A DNA stretch of 64,000 bases, from contig CAXSBR010000004.1 of assembly GCA_964236495.1 (NCBI GenBank), forward strand, positions 124,001-188,000, given 5' to 3'. Position 1 is the first letter of the stretch. Each line of letters starts with the position of its first letter. The notes under the pieces were generated by a model, which did no database searches, was not told the origin of the DNA, and was given only the letters and a program-made list of their open reading frames with translations. Both the position numbers and the translations under genes were made by a program. The DNA comes from CAXSBR01 sp964236495 (GTDB taxonomy: Bacteria > Actinomycetota > Actinomycetes > Mycobacteriales > Jatrophihabitantaceae). This document shows positions 52,953 through 62,696 of this stretch, piece after piece.

Positions 52953-55900
52953 CGGGTCACCTCGCCGCTCTGCTGAGCCGGGCACATCCGGCGCACGGCA
53001 CACATCTGGCAGTAGGAGTTGGCTTTGGCGTCGAAGCGCGCACCCCGCTGCAGAGCGGCCACCTCGTCGACGGCGGCGCGGATCCAGCCCGGATCCGATG
53101 TCGCGTCCAGCGGCGGCTGCTTCTGCACCAGCGCCCCTTTGGAACCCAGCTGGACGAGCCAGGCGCCGCCGGGATGCACAAGGCGCCGACCGTCGGCGGC
53201 AGCCCTGTCGGAGTTGGAGTCGGCGTCGGCGAATGCGCCCAGCTGCGCGGCGAGCTGGTAGGCCGACAGCTGAGGGTGCTGGTCCAACGCCTTGGCCGAA
53301 CCCGGCGAGGAGCTCGTCTTGAAATCGACGACGACGGCGCGGCCCTGCTCGTCGCGTTCCACCCGGTCCACGGAGCCGCGCAGCACGGTGCGACCGTCGC
53401 CGTCGACGGCAACCTCGAAAGGCTGCTCGCGCCCGACCAGCTCCAGGCCTGCTCGTCCGTTCTTCAGCCAATCCGACAATCGCTGCAGCATCACGCTGGC
53501 CCGCTTGCGTTGTTGACGGCCGTACCAGGCAGCACCGAAGTCCAGCGCCGGCCACCGTTCGTCCATCAGCTCTTCGAGCCGGGCAATGTCGTCGTCGTCG
53601 GCGGCCAGTTCTGCGATCTCGTGCACGATCGTGCCCAGACCCGCCTTGGCACCGGGCTCGGTGTTGCCGCCGGCGGCTTCCAAGAACGTCTTCATGGCAC
53701 AGGTCAGATACGCGTCGACCGTTGACGGGCTGACACTGACCACCCCGTCATCGTCGACGATGCCGCGTTCATCGGACAATTCGGCGAGCCCCCACCACTG
53801 ATTCGGGTCCGCGCCCGGGACGCCGGCCGCAGCAAGCTCGGCCAGCAGCTCAGCGGCTACTGCGCGGTCGGGCTCGTCGCGGTCGGGATCGGTGACAACG
53901 CACCGCAACTGCGCTACGACGCCGGTCAGGTGCAACGGCCGCTGCACCTGCAGCACCGAGCGGTCACCATCGACCGGGTCCAGCTCGTCGAGGAACCGTG
54001 AAGGCCGCTCGTCCTCACCCTGTGCGGCGGTGACCAGCAACCGCCGGCGCGCCCGAGTAACGGCGACGTAGAACAGGCGACGTTCGTCAGCCAGCAGCGG
54101 CGCGGTGGACATGCCGCTCACCTCTCCCCGACCGGCGGCGATGTCGACGAGCTTTTCCGCCCCGAGCAGCGATCCGCGCAGCCGCAGATCAGGCCAGACG
54201 CCTTCCTGCACACCGGCGACACATACGAAGTCCCATTCCAGCCCCTTGCTGGCGTGCGCGGTGAGCACCGAAACACCGTCACCCTCGCGGCTTCCCGAGC
54301 GCCACGGATCACCGGGGATCTGTTGAGCGGCGATGTGTTCGTACAGCAACTGCGGTGAGGCCCCGGGCAGCCGGTCTGCCAGCCGGGCCGCGGCTGCGAA
54401 CAGTTCGATCACGGCGTCGAGGTTGCGGTCGGCGGCGGCACCGACGGGTCCACCGGCAAAGCTCTGCCGCTCCCACACCGCAGCCAGGCCGCTGGCCTCC
54501 CACACCGCCCACAGGATGTCCTCGGCGCTCGATCCGGCGTCCAGCGCCGCCCGACCGGCCGCCAGAACGCGCTGCACCCGCACCAGCGGACCTCGCAACG
54601 GGCTGGGCAGGACGGCGGCGAGCCCAGCATCGCCTACTGCCGCGCCCAGTACGTCGGTGTCGGATGCGTCGCCTGCGGCGACGGCGAGCGCGCCGAGATG
54701 GCGCCGCAACCGGCGCAGGTACAGCGAGTCGGCGTCGCCTATCGAGCCCACCAGCAGCGACTCGGCAGCCTCGTCGGTGAGCGATCCGACATCGGTGACT
54801 GCCTGCATGGCGCTGAGCAACTGGCTGACGGCGTTCTGTTCGGCCAGCGGCAGATCTTGTGCCGCGACGTGCACCGGTACGCCGGCGATGACCATGGCGC
54901 GGCGTAGCACCGCCGCGCTGCGCACGGTGGAGCGCACTATCACCGCCATCTGCGACCAGGGCACACCGTCGTCGAGGTGCGCGCGGCGCAAGGCTGCGGC
55001 GATCGCGGCGGCCTCCTCGTTGCGCGAGCGCAACAGCTCGACGTCGACACGTCCCGCCGGTACGTCGAGCGCCGCAGCCAGAAACCGGTGTGCGCCAGAA
55101 CCGGGCAGCGCAGCCGCGATGCGCCGGCTGGCGGTCAGCAGGTTTGCTCCGGACCGTCGCGACACGGCCAGCTCGACCGTGGGCAGCGCAGGCAGACCCA
55201 GCCGTGCGGCAGCCGCACTCATCGCGTCGGCATCCGCGCCTCGGAAACCGTAGATGGACTGATCCGGATCACCGACCAGCACCAGCTCGTCAGCGCCCGA
55301 GGCGAGCATCCGCAGCAGCAAGGTTTGCGCCGGGTCGGTGTCCTGATACTCATCGACGAAGACATGCCGGCGCCGGCTATGTTCGCGGGCCAGTAGCTCC
55401 GGACTGTCGGCCAGCGTGTCGATGGCAGCGCCGATGAGCTCGGCGGCATCGTATGCGCCGGGGCGCTGCAGCGCCGTCACCGACAGGTATTGCTGCAAAA
55501 ACGCACCTGCGGCCTCCCAGTCGGGGCGGCTGTGCTCCCTGCCCCACCGGATCAACTCGGCGCTGTCGAGGTCCCGTTCGATGGCACGCAGCAGCAGGTT
55601 GCGCAGTTCGGCGGCGAAGCCGCGCGTGCGCAACGCCGGCTGCAGGTGCGCCGGCCAGGCGGTGGTGCCGGCGTCGACATCGCCGTCGAGCAGTTCGCGC
55701 AGCATGATGTCCTGCTCGGTGCCCGACAGCAGTCGGGGCACCGGCATCTGCGCATCAGCAGCCGAGCGCAGCAGCCCGAATGCGTAGGAGTGGAAGGTGC
55801 GCGCCACCGGCTCCCGGATGGTCGCGTCGAGTCGGGCAGCAACGCGCTCGCGCAGCTCTGCGGCCGCCCGTTGCGCGAAGGTGAGCACCAAAATGTTCTC

Positions 55901-56083
55901 GACGGGCACGCCGCGGCGCACCCGGTCCACGACGGCCTCGACAAGCGTCGTCGTCTTGCCGGTACCCGGCCCAGCCAGCACGAGCAGCGGACCAGCCTGA
56001 TGGGCAACGACGGCTCGCTGGGCGGGGTCGAGCACGGGCACTTTGGCGGGCGCGTGCGCGCGCCGGATCAATCGATATTCCAT
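52949..56083 (-). CDS. adnA: AdnA subunit of the AdnAB helicase-nuclease
   Basis: A 1044-residue protein: UvrD-type motor (Walker A AGPGTGKTTTLVE, EYQDTDPAQ, GDPDQSIYGFRGAD, TAHASKGLEWDFVCVAG, VTRARRRLL) and a C-terminal RecB nuclease (VVDFKTSSSPG, QLSAYQLA). Cysteines in YLTCAMKTF and CQMCAVRRMCPAQ form the probable iron-sulfur clasp. ATG 56083 is fixed by GGGAGG six bases upstream. The 3' end overlaps adnB by four bases. Confidence 0.95.
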   Translation of the reverse strand: MEYRLIRRAHAPAKVPVLDPAQRAVVAHQAGPLLVLAGPGTGKTTTLVEAVVDRVRRGVPVENILVLTFAQRAAAELRERVAARLDATIREPVARTFHSYAFGLLRSAADAQMPVPRLLSGTEQDIMLRELLDGDVDAGTTAWPAHLQPALRTRGFAAELRNLLLRAIERDLDSAELIRWGREHSRPDWEAAGAFLQQYLSVTALQRPGAYDAAELIGAAIDTLADSPELLAREHSRRRHVFVDEYQDTDPAQTLLLRMLASGADELVLVGDPDQSIYGFRGADADAMSAAAARLGLPALPTVELAVSRRSGANLLTASRRIAAALPGSGAHRFLAAALDVPAGRVDVELLRSRNEEAAAIAAALRRAHLDDGVPWSQMAVIVRSTVRSAAVLRRAMVIAGVPVHVAAQDLPLAEQNAVSQLLSAMQAVTDVGSLTDEAAESLLVGSIGDADSLYLRRLRRHLGALAVAAGDASDTDVLGAAVGDAGLAAVLPSPLRGPLVRVQRVLAAGRAALDAGSSAEDILWAVWEASGLAAVWERQSFAGGPVGAAADRNLDAVIELFAAAARLADRLPGASPQLLYEHIAAQQIPGDPWRSGSREGDGVSVLTAHASKGLEWDFVCVAGVQEGVWPDLRLRGSLLGAEKLVDIAAGRGEVSGMSTAPLLADERRLFYVAVTRARRRLLVTAAQGEDERPSRFLDELDPVDGDRSVLQVQRPLHLTGVVAQLRCVVTDPDRDEPDRAVAAELLAELAAAGVPGADPNQWWGLAELSDERGIVDDDGVVSVSPSTVDAYLTCAMKTFLEAAGGNTEPGAKAGLGTIVHEIAELAADDDDIARLEELMDERWPALDFGAAWYGRQQRKRASVMLQRLSDWLKNGRAGLELVGREQPFEVAVDGDGRTVLRGSVDRVERDEQGRAVVVDFKTSSSPGSAKALDQHPQLSAYQLAAQLGAFADADSNSDRAAADGRRLVHPGGAWLVQLGSKGALVQKQPPLDATSDPGWIRAAVDEVAALQRGARFDAKANSYCQMCAVRRMCPAQQSGEVTR

Positions 56084-56305
56084 GCTCACCCTCCCTTCCC
56101 CACAACCATCGGCTGCAACCCAGTCGATAGCACCACAGCGGTCTGACAATTTCGCGCTGACGGGCTGACCTTGCGCTGTTGACCCGGCTCGGGCACCCGG
56201 CGCTCGACCACACCGAAGCCCTGCAGTGGAAGAATGCACTCCTGCGTGGCCCGTGCGGCGCCCGCACGACACAGAACCGCCGCACCCGAGGAACCGAGGT
56301 GCTCA

Positions 56306-56536
56306 ATGGCACAGACCAGGCCGCCCGCCTCCGACGACAAACCAGTGCCGGGTGCCGATGACACCGACGCCGCACAGGAAGGCGACGACGCGTCGATCAA
56401 GGACTCGTTCCGCGCAGCCCTCGCACGCAAAACCAGCCAGAACAGCCACGTCGAGCAGCACCTGGGCAAGCATGGCGTCGGTGCGGGCGTCAACGACACC
56501 CACAAGCGTCAGTTCCGCCGCAAGTCAGGCGGCTGA
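56306..56536 (+). CDS. DUF5302 small protein
   Basis: 76 residues. An acidic, disordered N-terminal half (DDKPVPGADDTD) is followed by SFRAALARKTSQNSHVEQH and a basic end HKRQFRRKSGG. This matches the short actinobacterial DUF5302 family, function unknown. ATG 56306 has GAGG at a suitable distance. Confidence 0.75.
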   Translation: MAQTRPPASDDKPVPGADDTDAAQEGDDASIKDSFRAALARKTSQNSHVEQHLGKHGVGAGVNDTHKRQFRRKSGG

Positions 56537-56657
56537 TCGACCGACCGGCGTCCCGAAACCGGTAACGCGGCCAGACGTCACAGATACGCCCCCGCGTTAG
56601 AGGTGCGCCTGGGCGCACGCGATCCGGCCGGATGCCGTCAGGCCTGAGGATCAGAAG

Positions 56658-56864
56658 CTACTGCGCGTGCGCGTCGCGTTCGGGCGTCTGCGCGCTCTCG
56701 TGCTTGGTCTCCTCCGGCTCCTCGGTGCGCCGGTCGGAGTCGGCCAAAATTATCTCAGCCTGATGACGGGCGTCGTCGGCTTGTCCGGCAGCGCGCTCCT
56801 CAGGCAGCAATTCGGCACGGGTGTCCGCGCGATGGTCGGCGCCGGACTCGCTGGAATCGGTCAT
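56658..56864 (-). CDS. small acidic conserved protein
   Basis: A 68-residue hydrophilic protein with the core ELLPEERAAGQADDARHQAE and ILADSDRRTEEPEET, wording I have seen in short actinobacterial hypotheticals. No function is known. It follows the ATL gene on the same strand by 48 bases. Confidence 0.55.
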   Translation of the reverse strand: MTDSSESGADHRADTRAELLPEERAAGQADDARHQAEIILADSDRRTEEPEETKHESAQTPERDAHAQ

Positions 56865-56912
56865 CGCTTTACCGTAACCGCAGCGACCCCTGGACGACCC
56901 TGCGTGGCGACG

Positions 56913-57251
56913 TTATCGGCCGTCCCAGCGTGCTCGTCGCACGTCCACCCGGTCTCCGCGCAGCGGGGTGGCTTCGGCGCGCAGGCGGTCCATCTGCTCA
57001 ATTCTGATGTGTTGTGCGCAAAGCCCGGTCGCGGGCACCACTCGGTGCCAGGGCAGCGGTTGCTCGCCGTCACCGTCGCCTTCGCCCGACTCGGCCAGCA
57101 CCCGCCCCACCCAACGCGGTCCGCGCCAGCCGACGAACTCCGCGACATCGCCGTAGGTCATCACCTTGCCCGGCGGAATCGACCGCACGCAGTCGAGCAC
57201 GGCAGCCGCCAGATCTTCGGAGGACGGCGCAGGCCCGTCGGGCCGGCTCAC
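56913..57251 (-). CDS. alkyltransferase-like (ATL) DNA-damage recognition protein
   Basis: A 112-residue MGMT-fold protein. The helix-turn-helix region is PGKVMTYGDVAEFVG. The active-site box reads PWHRVV: Trp replaces the alkyl-accepting Cys of PCHRVV, which defines ATL proteins that bind O6-alkylguanine and recruit nucleotide-excision repair. It sits ten bases after moeZ. Confidence 0.92.
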   Translation of the reverse strand: MSRPDGPAPSSEDLAAAVLDCVRSIPPGKVMTYGDVAEFVGWRGPRWVGRVLAESGEGDGDGEQPLPWHRVVPATGLCAQHIRIEQMDRLRAEATPLRGDRVDVRRARWDGR

Positions 57252-57261
57252 CCAGCGAAAC

Positions 57262-58422
57262 TCAGTATGACGGCAGGGACGGGTCGACCTGGTTCACCCA
57301 GCCGGTGACACCGCCCTGGACGTGCACCGCGTCGGCAAAGCCGGCGTTCTTCACTGCGGCCAACGTCTCGGCCGAGCGCACACCGGTCTTGCAGTACATG
57401 ACAATGGGCTTGTCCTGCGCGAAACTGGCCAGCGCGTCGCCGCGCAGGATGGTGTCCTTGGGCACCAGCGTCGCGCCCGGAATCCGCACGATCTCCCACT
57501 CCGCGGGCTCACGCACGTCGATGAGCTGGATCGGCTTGCCAGTATCGATCAGCTCCTTCAGCTCCCGCGCGGTGATGGTGGACCCGATCGCGGCCTCCTG
57601 CGCCTCTTCCGACACCACTCCGCAGAAGGACTCGTAGTCGATCAGCTCGGTGATCTTCGGCGTCGCCGGATCCTTGCGGATCTTGACCTCGTTCCACTCC
57701 ATCTCCAGTGCGTCGAAGACGAGTAGACGGCCCAGCAGCGTGGTGCCGATGCCGGTGATCAGCTTGATCGCCTCGTTGACCATGACCGACCCGATGGCGG
57801 CACACAGCACGCCCAGCACGCCGCCCTCGGCGCACGAGGGCACCATTCCCGGCGGCGGCGGGGACGGGTAGAGGTCGCGGTAGTTGGGTCCGTAGTCGTC
57901 CCAGAAGACGCTGACCTGGCCGTCGAAGCGGTAGATCGATCCCCAGACGTAGGGCTTGTGCAGCAGCACGCAGGCGTCGTTGACCAGGTAGCGGGTAGCG
58001 AAGTTGTCGGTGCCGTCGACGATGAGGTCGTAGCCGGCGAAGATGTCCATCACGTTGTCGTTGTCCAGGCGCGTCTCGTGCACATTTACGGTGATCAGCG
58101 GGTTGATCTCGCGGACACTGTCGCGCGCGGATTCAGCCTTGGACCGGCCGATGTCGCTCTGGCCGTGGATGATCTGACGCTGCAGATTGGATTCGTCGAC
58201 GGTGTCGAACTCGACGATGCCCAGCGTGCCCACCCCGGCCGCGGCGAGGTACATCAGCGCCGGCGAGCCCAGTCCGCCGGCGCCCACGCACAGCACCTTG
58301 GCGTTCTTCAGCCGCTTCTGACCGGCCATCGCGACGTCGGGAATGATGAGGTGACGGCTGTAGCGGCGGACCTCCTCGACGGTCAGCGAGTCGGCGGGTT
58401 CGACCAGCGGCGGCAGTGACAT
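57262..58422 (-). CDS. moeZ: MoeZ: adenylyltransferase/sulfurtransferase (MoeB plus rhodanese)
   Basis: A 386-residue E1-like enzyme. The N-terminal ThiF/MoeB domain has CVGAGGLGSPALMYLAAAG and DNFATRYLVND. The C-terminal rhodanese domain (about 290-386) has the persulfide cysteine in YCKTGVRS. It activates the C-termini of ubiquitin-like sulfur carriers for molybdopterin, thiamine, cysteine and thiocarboxylate pathways. The length and SYSRHLIIPDV-like start are typical. Confidence 0.95.
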   Translation of the reverse strand: MSLPPLVEPADSLTVEEVRRYSRHLIIPDVAMAGQKRLKNAKVLCVGAGGLGSPALMYLAAAGVGTLGIVEFDTVDESNLQRQIIHGQSDIGRSKAESARDSVREINPLITVNVHETRLDNDNVMDIFAGYDLIVDGTDNFATRYLVNDACVLLHKPYVWGSIYRFDGQVSVFWDDYGPNYRDLYPSPPPPGMVPSCAEGGVLGVLCAAIGSVMVNEAIKLITGIGTTLLGRLLVFDALEMEWNEVKIRKDPATPKITELIDYESFCGVVSEEAQEAAIGSTITARELKELIDTGKPIQLIDVREPAEWEIVRIPGATLVPKDTILRGDALASFAQDKPIVMYCKTGVRSAETLAAVKNAGFADAVHVQGGVTGWVNQVDPSLPSY

Positions 58423-58563
58423 CGTCAGGTTCCTCGTCCTTCGAAAGCGGTGCGGCGTACGACGTCAGTCAGCAACGCCACGACCTACCCGAGGCATTCC
58501 ACGCACCGGCGTCGACGCTGCGCCGAGCCTCGGCCCGCGTGATGGATGGCGTGAACGCCGGGG

Positions 58564-59589
58564 TCAGGCGGCGTGGTCGCCGCGTGCCGCCGCCGGGTAG
58601 TCCTCGAGCAGCGCCAGAACAGCCCGCGCAGTGGACACCGGGTCCTCCATCTGGGCGCAGTGGCCGACGTTAGGCAGAACCAGCAGTCGGGAATCGGCGA
58701 TCGACTGCGCAGTGCGCGCAGCCAGCGTGGCCGGTACGAGCCGGTCCTGGTCACCCCAGATGATCAGCGTCGGGGCCTTGATCCGAGCGAGCAGGGACCA
58801 CGGCGACTTACCGCCCGGACTGAGATAGCCGGCGACCAGGCTGCGCAGCGACCCTGTGAAAGCGTCGTGCGCCCAGGGCATCGCCTCGTGCGCGGCGAGG
58901 TCCTCCACGGCTTCGTCCAGGCGCCACTGCGGCACCAGCTGCGGCTGGGCGAAGCACACCGCGATCATGCTGCGCACTCGCTGGAGCGGGCTCATGGCGG
59001 CCATCCGCCGCCGGGCGAGCGTGCTGACGCCAGGAACCAGCAGTAGTCCCATCGCAGTGTCGGTGCCCGGCCGTCGCAGGCGCAGGTCGGGCAGGGCGGG
59101 TGAAATCAGGGTCAGGGTGCGCACCAGGTCCGGTCGGGTTGCCGCAACCCGTAGCACCACAGCGCCACCCAGAGAGTTGCCGACCAGATGCACCGGCGCC
59201 TGGGTGCCCGTCTCCAGCGCTGCGGCCACCACGTCGGCCAGCGCGCTGATCGAGTAGTCCCCGCGTGGAGCAGGCCCACTGCGCCCGAATCCCGGCAGAT
59301 CCAACGCCATGCAGTCCAGCCGGGAGTTCAGCAACGTGCCGACGTCGGTCCAGTTCGTTGTCGACCCGCCTAGCCCATGTACGAATACCGCGGGCTCGGG
59401 ATCGGGCGAGGTACTCGGCAACCGTCGGACGAACACGCGCGCGCCGCCGTAGGTTTCGTAGCCGCCCTGCCATCGCGGTGCGGTGAAGTCGAGCGGAGGC
59501 AGCTCGACGTCGGATAGGCGGGCGACGACCGGTTGCGCAGCGTGCCCGGCGACCGGTGAAGTACCGGCGGCCGGTCGGGACGACGTCAC
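58564..59589 (-). CDS. alpha/beta-hydrolase fold protein (LipV-like)
   Basis: A 341-residue hydrolase. The oxyanion region is FVHGLGGSTTNW, the nucleophile elbow is VGNSLGGAVVLRVA, the acid is in WGDQDRLVP and the His is in NVGHCAQME. A similar gene (lipV) lies next to the ATL gene in mycobacteria; substrates are unknown. The GTG start overlaps the ku stop, so they are co-translated, though the functional link is unclear. Confidence 0.85.
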   Translation of the reverse strand: MTSSRPAAGTSPVAGHAAQPVVARLSDVELPPLDFTAPRWQGGYETYGGARVFVRRLPSTSPDPEPAVFVHGLGGSTTNWTDVGTLLNSRLDCMALDLPGFGRSGPAPRGDYSISALADVVAAALETGTQAPVHLVGNSLGGAVVLRVAATRPDLVRTLTLISPALPDLRLRRPGTDTAMGLLLVPGVSTLARRRMAAMSPLQRVRSMIAVCFAQPQLVPQWRLDEAVEDLAAHEAMPWAHDAFTGSLRSLVAGYLSPGGKSPWSLLARIKAPTLIIWGDQDRLVPATLAARTAQSIADSRLLVLPNVGHCAQMEDPVSTARAVLALLEDYPAAARGDHAA

Positions 59590-60713
59590 GCCGACTTTCG
59601 AGCAGCGACGGTCTCCTTGGCCGGCGCACGGCGCGTGGGTGCCTTGGCGGTAGGCGCTGCCTTCGCTGCCGTCGTCTTGATTGGCGCCGTTTTGGCTGCA
59701 GTCGTCTTGGCTGCAGTCATCATCTTGACACCCGTCTTTGCCGCAGCCGTCTTACCCGCAGCCGTCGCCTTGGCGGCAGCCGTCTTGGTCGCAGCTGTCT
59801 TGGTCGCAGCGGCCTTGGCAGGAGTCGTCGTCTTGTCGGCGGCCTTGGTCGAAGCCGTCTTCGACGCGGCCTTGAGCGCGGGCGCCTTCGCCGCAGGCGC
59901 GTCGGCCGATCCGTCTCCCGACACCGTTTCGCCTCGGCGCTGCTTCGCAGCGTCGACAGAAGCACGCAGAGCGGCCATCAGATCGACGACGTTGCCCCCG
60001 GAGGAGGACGTCGCGTCGGGCGTCTCGACCATCGCAACCCCAGTCGCCTTGGCCTCGATCACCTGCATCAGCGCGTCGCGGTAGTCGTCGCTGAACTCCT
60101 CAGGCTGGAACTCGCCGCTCATGCTCGCCACCAGGGCGTCGGCCATCGCCAGTTCGGGCTCGCGCAACGAGATGTCCTCGTCCAGGAAGGCGAAGTCGGG
60201 CGTGCGGATCTCATCGGGCCACAGCATGGTCTCCAGCACGATGACGTCGTCGCGCACGCGCATAGTGGCCAGCTGCTCGCGGGTCCGGATGGCTACCTTC
60301 ACCACCGCCACCATGCCGCTGCGCTGCAACGCCTCGCGCAGCAGTACGTAGGGCTTGCTGGCCGACTTCTCGGGCTCGAGGTAGTAGCTCTTGTTGAAGT
60401 AGATCGGGTCGACCTGTTCCAGCGGTACGAACTGCAGTACGTCCAGCGCGTGCGTGGTGGGCAGGGGCAGTTCGGCGAAGTCGTCGTCGGTAAGGATGAC
60501 GGTCTCGCCGCTGTCTAAGGTGTAGCCCTTGGCGATGTCGGAGTAGGCGACCTCGGCGCCGTCGGCTTCGGCGACGCGGCGGTAGCGAACCCGCGATCCG
60601 TCACTGCGGCGCACCTGGTGGAACGAGACATCGCGTTCCTCGGTGGCCGAGTACATCTTGACCGGAATGCTCACCAGCCCGAATGAGACGGCGCCCTTCC
60701 ACATCGACCTCAT
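59586..60713 (-). CDS. ku: DNA end-binding protein Ku
   Basis: A 375-residue Ku with a core from MRSMWKGAVSFGLVSIPVKMY to about residue 270 (YFNKSYYLEP, DEIRTPDF), which forms a homodimeric ring on double-strand ends for non-homologous end joining. The last 110 residues are a Lys/Ala/Thr-rich tail of near-repeats (AAAKTAAAKATAAG type), as in other actinobacterial Ku proteins, where it binds DNA. ATG 60713 has AGGAGGAG upstream. It is divergent from a LigD-type polymerase gene. Confidence 0.95.
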   Translation of the reverse strand: MRSMWKGAVSFGLVSIPVKMYSATEERDVSFHQVRRSDGSRVRYRRVAEADGAEVAYSDIAKGYTLDSGETVILTDDDFAELPLPTTHALDVLQFVPLEQVDPIYFNKSYYLEPEKSASKPYVLLREALQRSGMVAVVKVAIRTREQLATMRVRDDVIVLETMLWPDEIRTPDFAFLDEDISLREPELAMADALVASMSGEFQPEEFSDDYRDALMQVIEAKATGVAMVETPDATSSSGGNVVDLMAALRASVDAAKQRRGETVSGDGSADAPAAKAPALKAASKTASTKAADKTTTPAKAAATKTAATKTAAAKATAAGKTAAAKTGVKMMTAAKTTAAKTAPIKTTAAKAAPTAKAPTRRAPAKETVAARKSA

Positions 60714-60958
60714 CGCCGCTCTCCTCCTGTATTAGTGGCAGCCAATCGCAGCCTCATCGCGCAACGCTTCGCTCAACGCGACGCGCCGTCGTGCTGCTCA
60801 ACGTAAAGCCGTGGTTCAACAATGATGACGCAGAAACCTCGTCGGCGGAAAGCTCGGTGGCCTGTCCATGCCGCTGCAGCGTCGGCACCGACTTCAAACC
60901 AATGCACAGGGCACTCAAAGGACAGCCCGACGATAGAACAGGCCAACCAAAGGACAGC

Positions 60959-61873
60959 ATGGCAGCCAAGGTGGAAGTGACGGTGGCCGATCGGCGACTG
61001 ACGTTGACCAATCTGGACAAGGTGCTGTTTCCGCAGACGGGCTTCACCAAGGCCGAGGTCATCGACTACTACACGCGGACAGCCGATGTGCTGCTCCCCC
61101 ATCTGGCCGGCCGTGCGTTGACGGTGATCCGCTTTCCCAATGGCGTCGAGGCGTCCTCTTTCTTCGAGAAGAACGCTCCGAAGAACACGCCGGACTGGAT
61201 CCGCCGGGTGAGGCTGCCCGCGCCGGGTTCGACGAAGAATCGCGCCACCATCGACTACATCGTCGTCGAGGAGCTGGCCACGCTCGTCTGGCTGGCGAAT
61301 TTGGCCGCACTCGAACTGCACACCCACCAGTGGCGCGTCGACGACGCCGGCGCAGCGCTGCCTGCCGACCAGGTGGTCGTCGATCTGGACCCCGGGCCCC
61401 CCGCCGGACTGGCCGAATGTGCACGGGTGGCGCTGCTGCTGCGCGACATCATGCGCGCCGACGGGCTCGAGCCGGTGGTGAAGACGTCGGGTTCGAAGGG
61501 CATGCAGATGACCGCGCCGCTGGAGCCGACTGATTCTGCGGCGGCGTCGGAGTACATGCATCAGCTGGCTCGCCGGCTGGAACGCGGCGACCCCGATCTG
61601 GTCGTGTCGGCGATGACGAGGGCATTGCGCCCGGGCAAGGTGTTCGTCGACTGGAGCCAGAACAACGCCGCCAAGACGACTGTCGCGCCTTACTCGTTAC
61701 GGGCTCGACCGGCTACCACGGTGTCCACGCCGCTGAACTGGGACGAAGTGGAAACCGGCAACCTGCGCCAATTCACCAGCGCGGAGGTGCTGGACCGGGT
61801 GGCTGCATCCGGCGACCTCTACGCAGCGTCACTCAGCGATTCGGCGCGGGCGGTGCTTCCCGCGCTCGACTGA
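60959..61873 (+). CDS. stand-alone LigD-type NHEJ polymerase/primase domain
   Basis: A 304-residue archaeo-eukaryotic primase-like polymerase (LigD POL). Seen are LTNLDKVLFPQTGFTKAEV, FFEKNAPKNTPDWI, the metal motif VVDLDPG, SGSKGMQ and VFVDWSQNNAAKTTVAPYS. It fills gaps at broken ends bridged by Ku. No ligase or phosphoesterase domain is attached and none is in the window. ATG 60959 has AAAGGA upstream. The 245-base divergent space to ku is likely a shared control region; I saw no clear operator. Confidence 0.93.
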   Translation: MAAKVEVTVADRRLTLTNLDKVLFPQTGFTKAEVIDYYTRTADVLLPHLAGRALTVIRFPNGVEASSFFEKNAPKNTPDWIRRVRLPAPGSTKNRATIDYIVVEELATLVWLANLAALELHTHQWRVDDAGAALPADQVVVDLDPGPPAGLAECARVALLLRDIMRADGLEPVVKTSGSKGMQMTAPLEPTDSAAASEYMHQLARRLERGDPDLVVSAMTRALRPGKVFVDWSQNNAAKTTVAPYSLRARPATTVSTPLNWDEVETGNLRQFTSAEVLDRVAASGDLYAASLSDSARAVLPALD

Positions 61874-61975
61874 GTGCTCGCCCGCATCCTCTGAGCGCTC
61901 GCCCGCGTTGCACCGAAAGCTTGCCGGACCTCCCACTGAGCGCTCGCCCGCGTTGCACTGAGCGTTCGCCAGAGT
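61874..61975. repeat. 22-bp direct repeats after the LigD-type polymerase gene
   Basis: CTGAGCGCTCGCCCGCGTTGCA occurs twice (near 61891 and 61937) with partial copies before and after. It is noncoding, in the space before the DUF3107 gene. Confidence 0.75.
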
Positions 61976-62094
61976 GCTGCCGCTTAGAGCGCGCAGCGGG
62001 GCGTTCGCTACCAGCGCATGCACACCGTCGGTGGCCGCAGTCAGCGTCGGATAGCGTTGACTGCACGGATTCACTGCGAGGAAGGAACTGTTTC

Positions 62095-62322
62095 GTGGAG
62101 GTCAAGATCGGCGTCAAGCAGAGCCCGCGCGAGGTCGTGCTGGACAGCGCGCAGAGCCAGGACGAGATCGAGCAGTTGGTCACGGCCGCTCTGAAGGACG
62201 GCGACGGGGTGTTGACGCTCACCGACGCGCGCGGTCGTCGGGTGCTGGTGTTCGCCGAGCAGATCGCCTACGTCGAGATCGCAGAGGCCGACAGCCGGCG
62301 GGTCGGTTTCACCGCGGGTTGA
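62095..62322 (+). CDS. DUF3107 family protein (TB9.4-like)
   Basis: A 75-residue protein, VEVKIGVKQSPREVVLDSAQ to RVGFTAG. It matches the actinobacterial DUF3107 family (Rv3208A in M. tuberculosis), a small ATP-dependent-protein-like fold of unknown role. GTG 62095 has AAGGA upstream. Confidence 0.85.
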   Translation: MEVKIGVKQSPREVVLDSAQSQDEIEQLVTAALKDGDGVLTLTDARGRRVLVFAEQIAYVEIAEADSRRVGFTAG

Positions 62323-62696
62323 GCCGTCTCTCTCTGCTGCAGAGCCGGCCAGTTTCTCTGCTGGCAGAGCCGGCCAGCGGCACGGCGTTGATCTTCGCCG
62401 AAGCCGCGCCGGTGTGTTCGACACGGCGCGGTGACATCGCTTACGCCTACCTGGCCGGCCTGGGTGTACCGGGTAACATGAACGTCGGTGCTACAGATTT
62501 CGGCGCCGCGATTACTTCGGACGTCGGAACGCGACGCCGACGACAATGCGCGTAAGACCGTCACGATCCTCACTGTGATCTCATCGGGACGCCTGCTTCG
62601 CTGCATCCCCCGGATGCGCAGCGCGGACCCGCCGTATACCTCAGCCGAGTCGAGCCGGATCCTGGTCTTGCGCACCAGAGCAGACCAAGGACTCCG
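62323..62696. other. intergenic region (374 bases) before the DEAD-box helicase
   Basis: A 24-bp-like direct duplication (GCAGAGCCGGCCAG at 62339-62352 and 62364-62377, each preceded by TCTCTGCTG) lies near the start. A TAACAT at about 62472 could be a -10 element, without a clear -35. The long untranslated stretch suits a cold- or RNA-regulated helicase gene. I see no gene here: the + frame 62319-62555 has no family wording. Confidence 0.5.

Noticed and set aside
61833..62222. Minus-strand frames across the 22-bp repeats
   Set aside because: They overlap the DUF3107 gene and owe their openness to the repeat composition.
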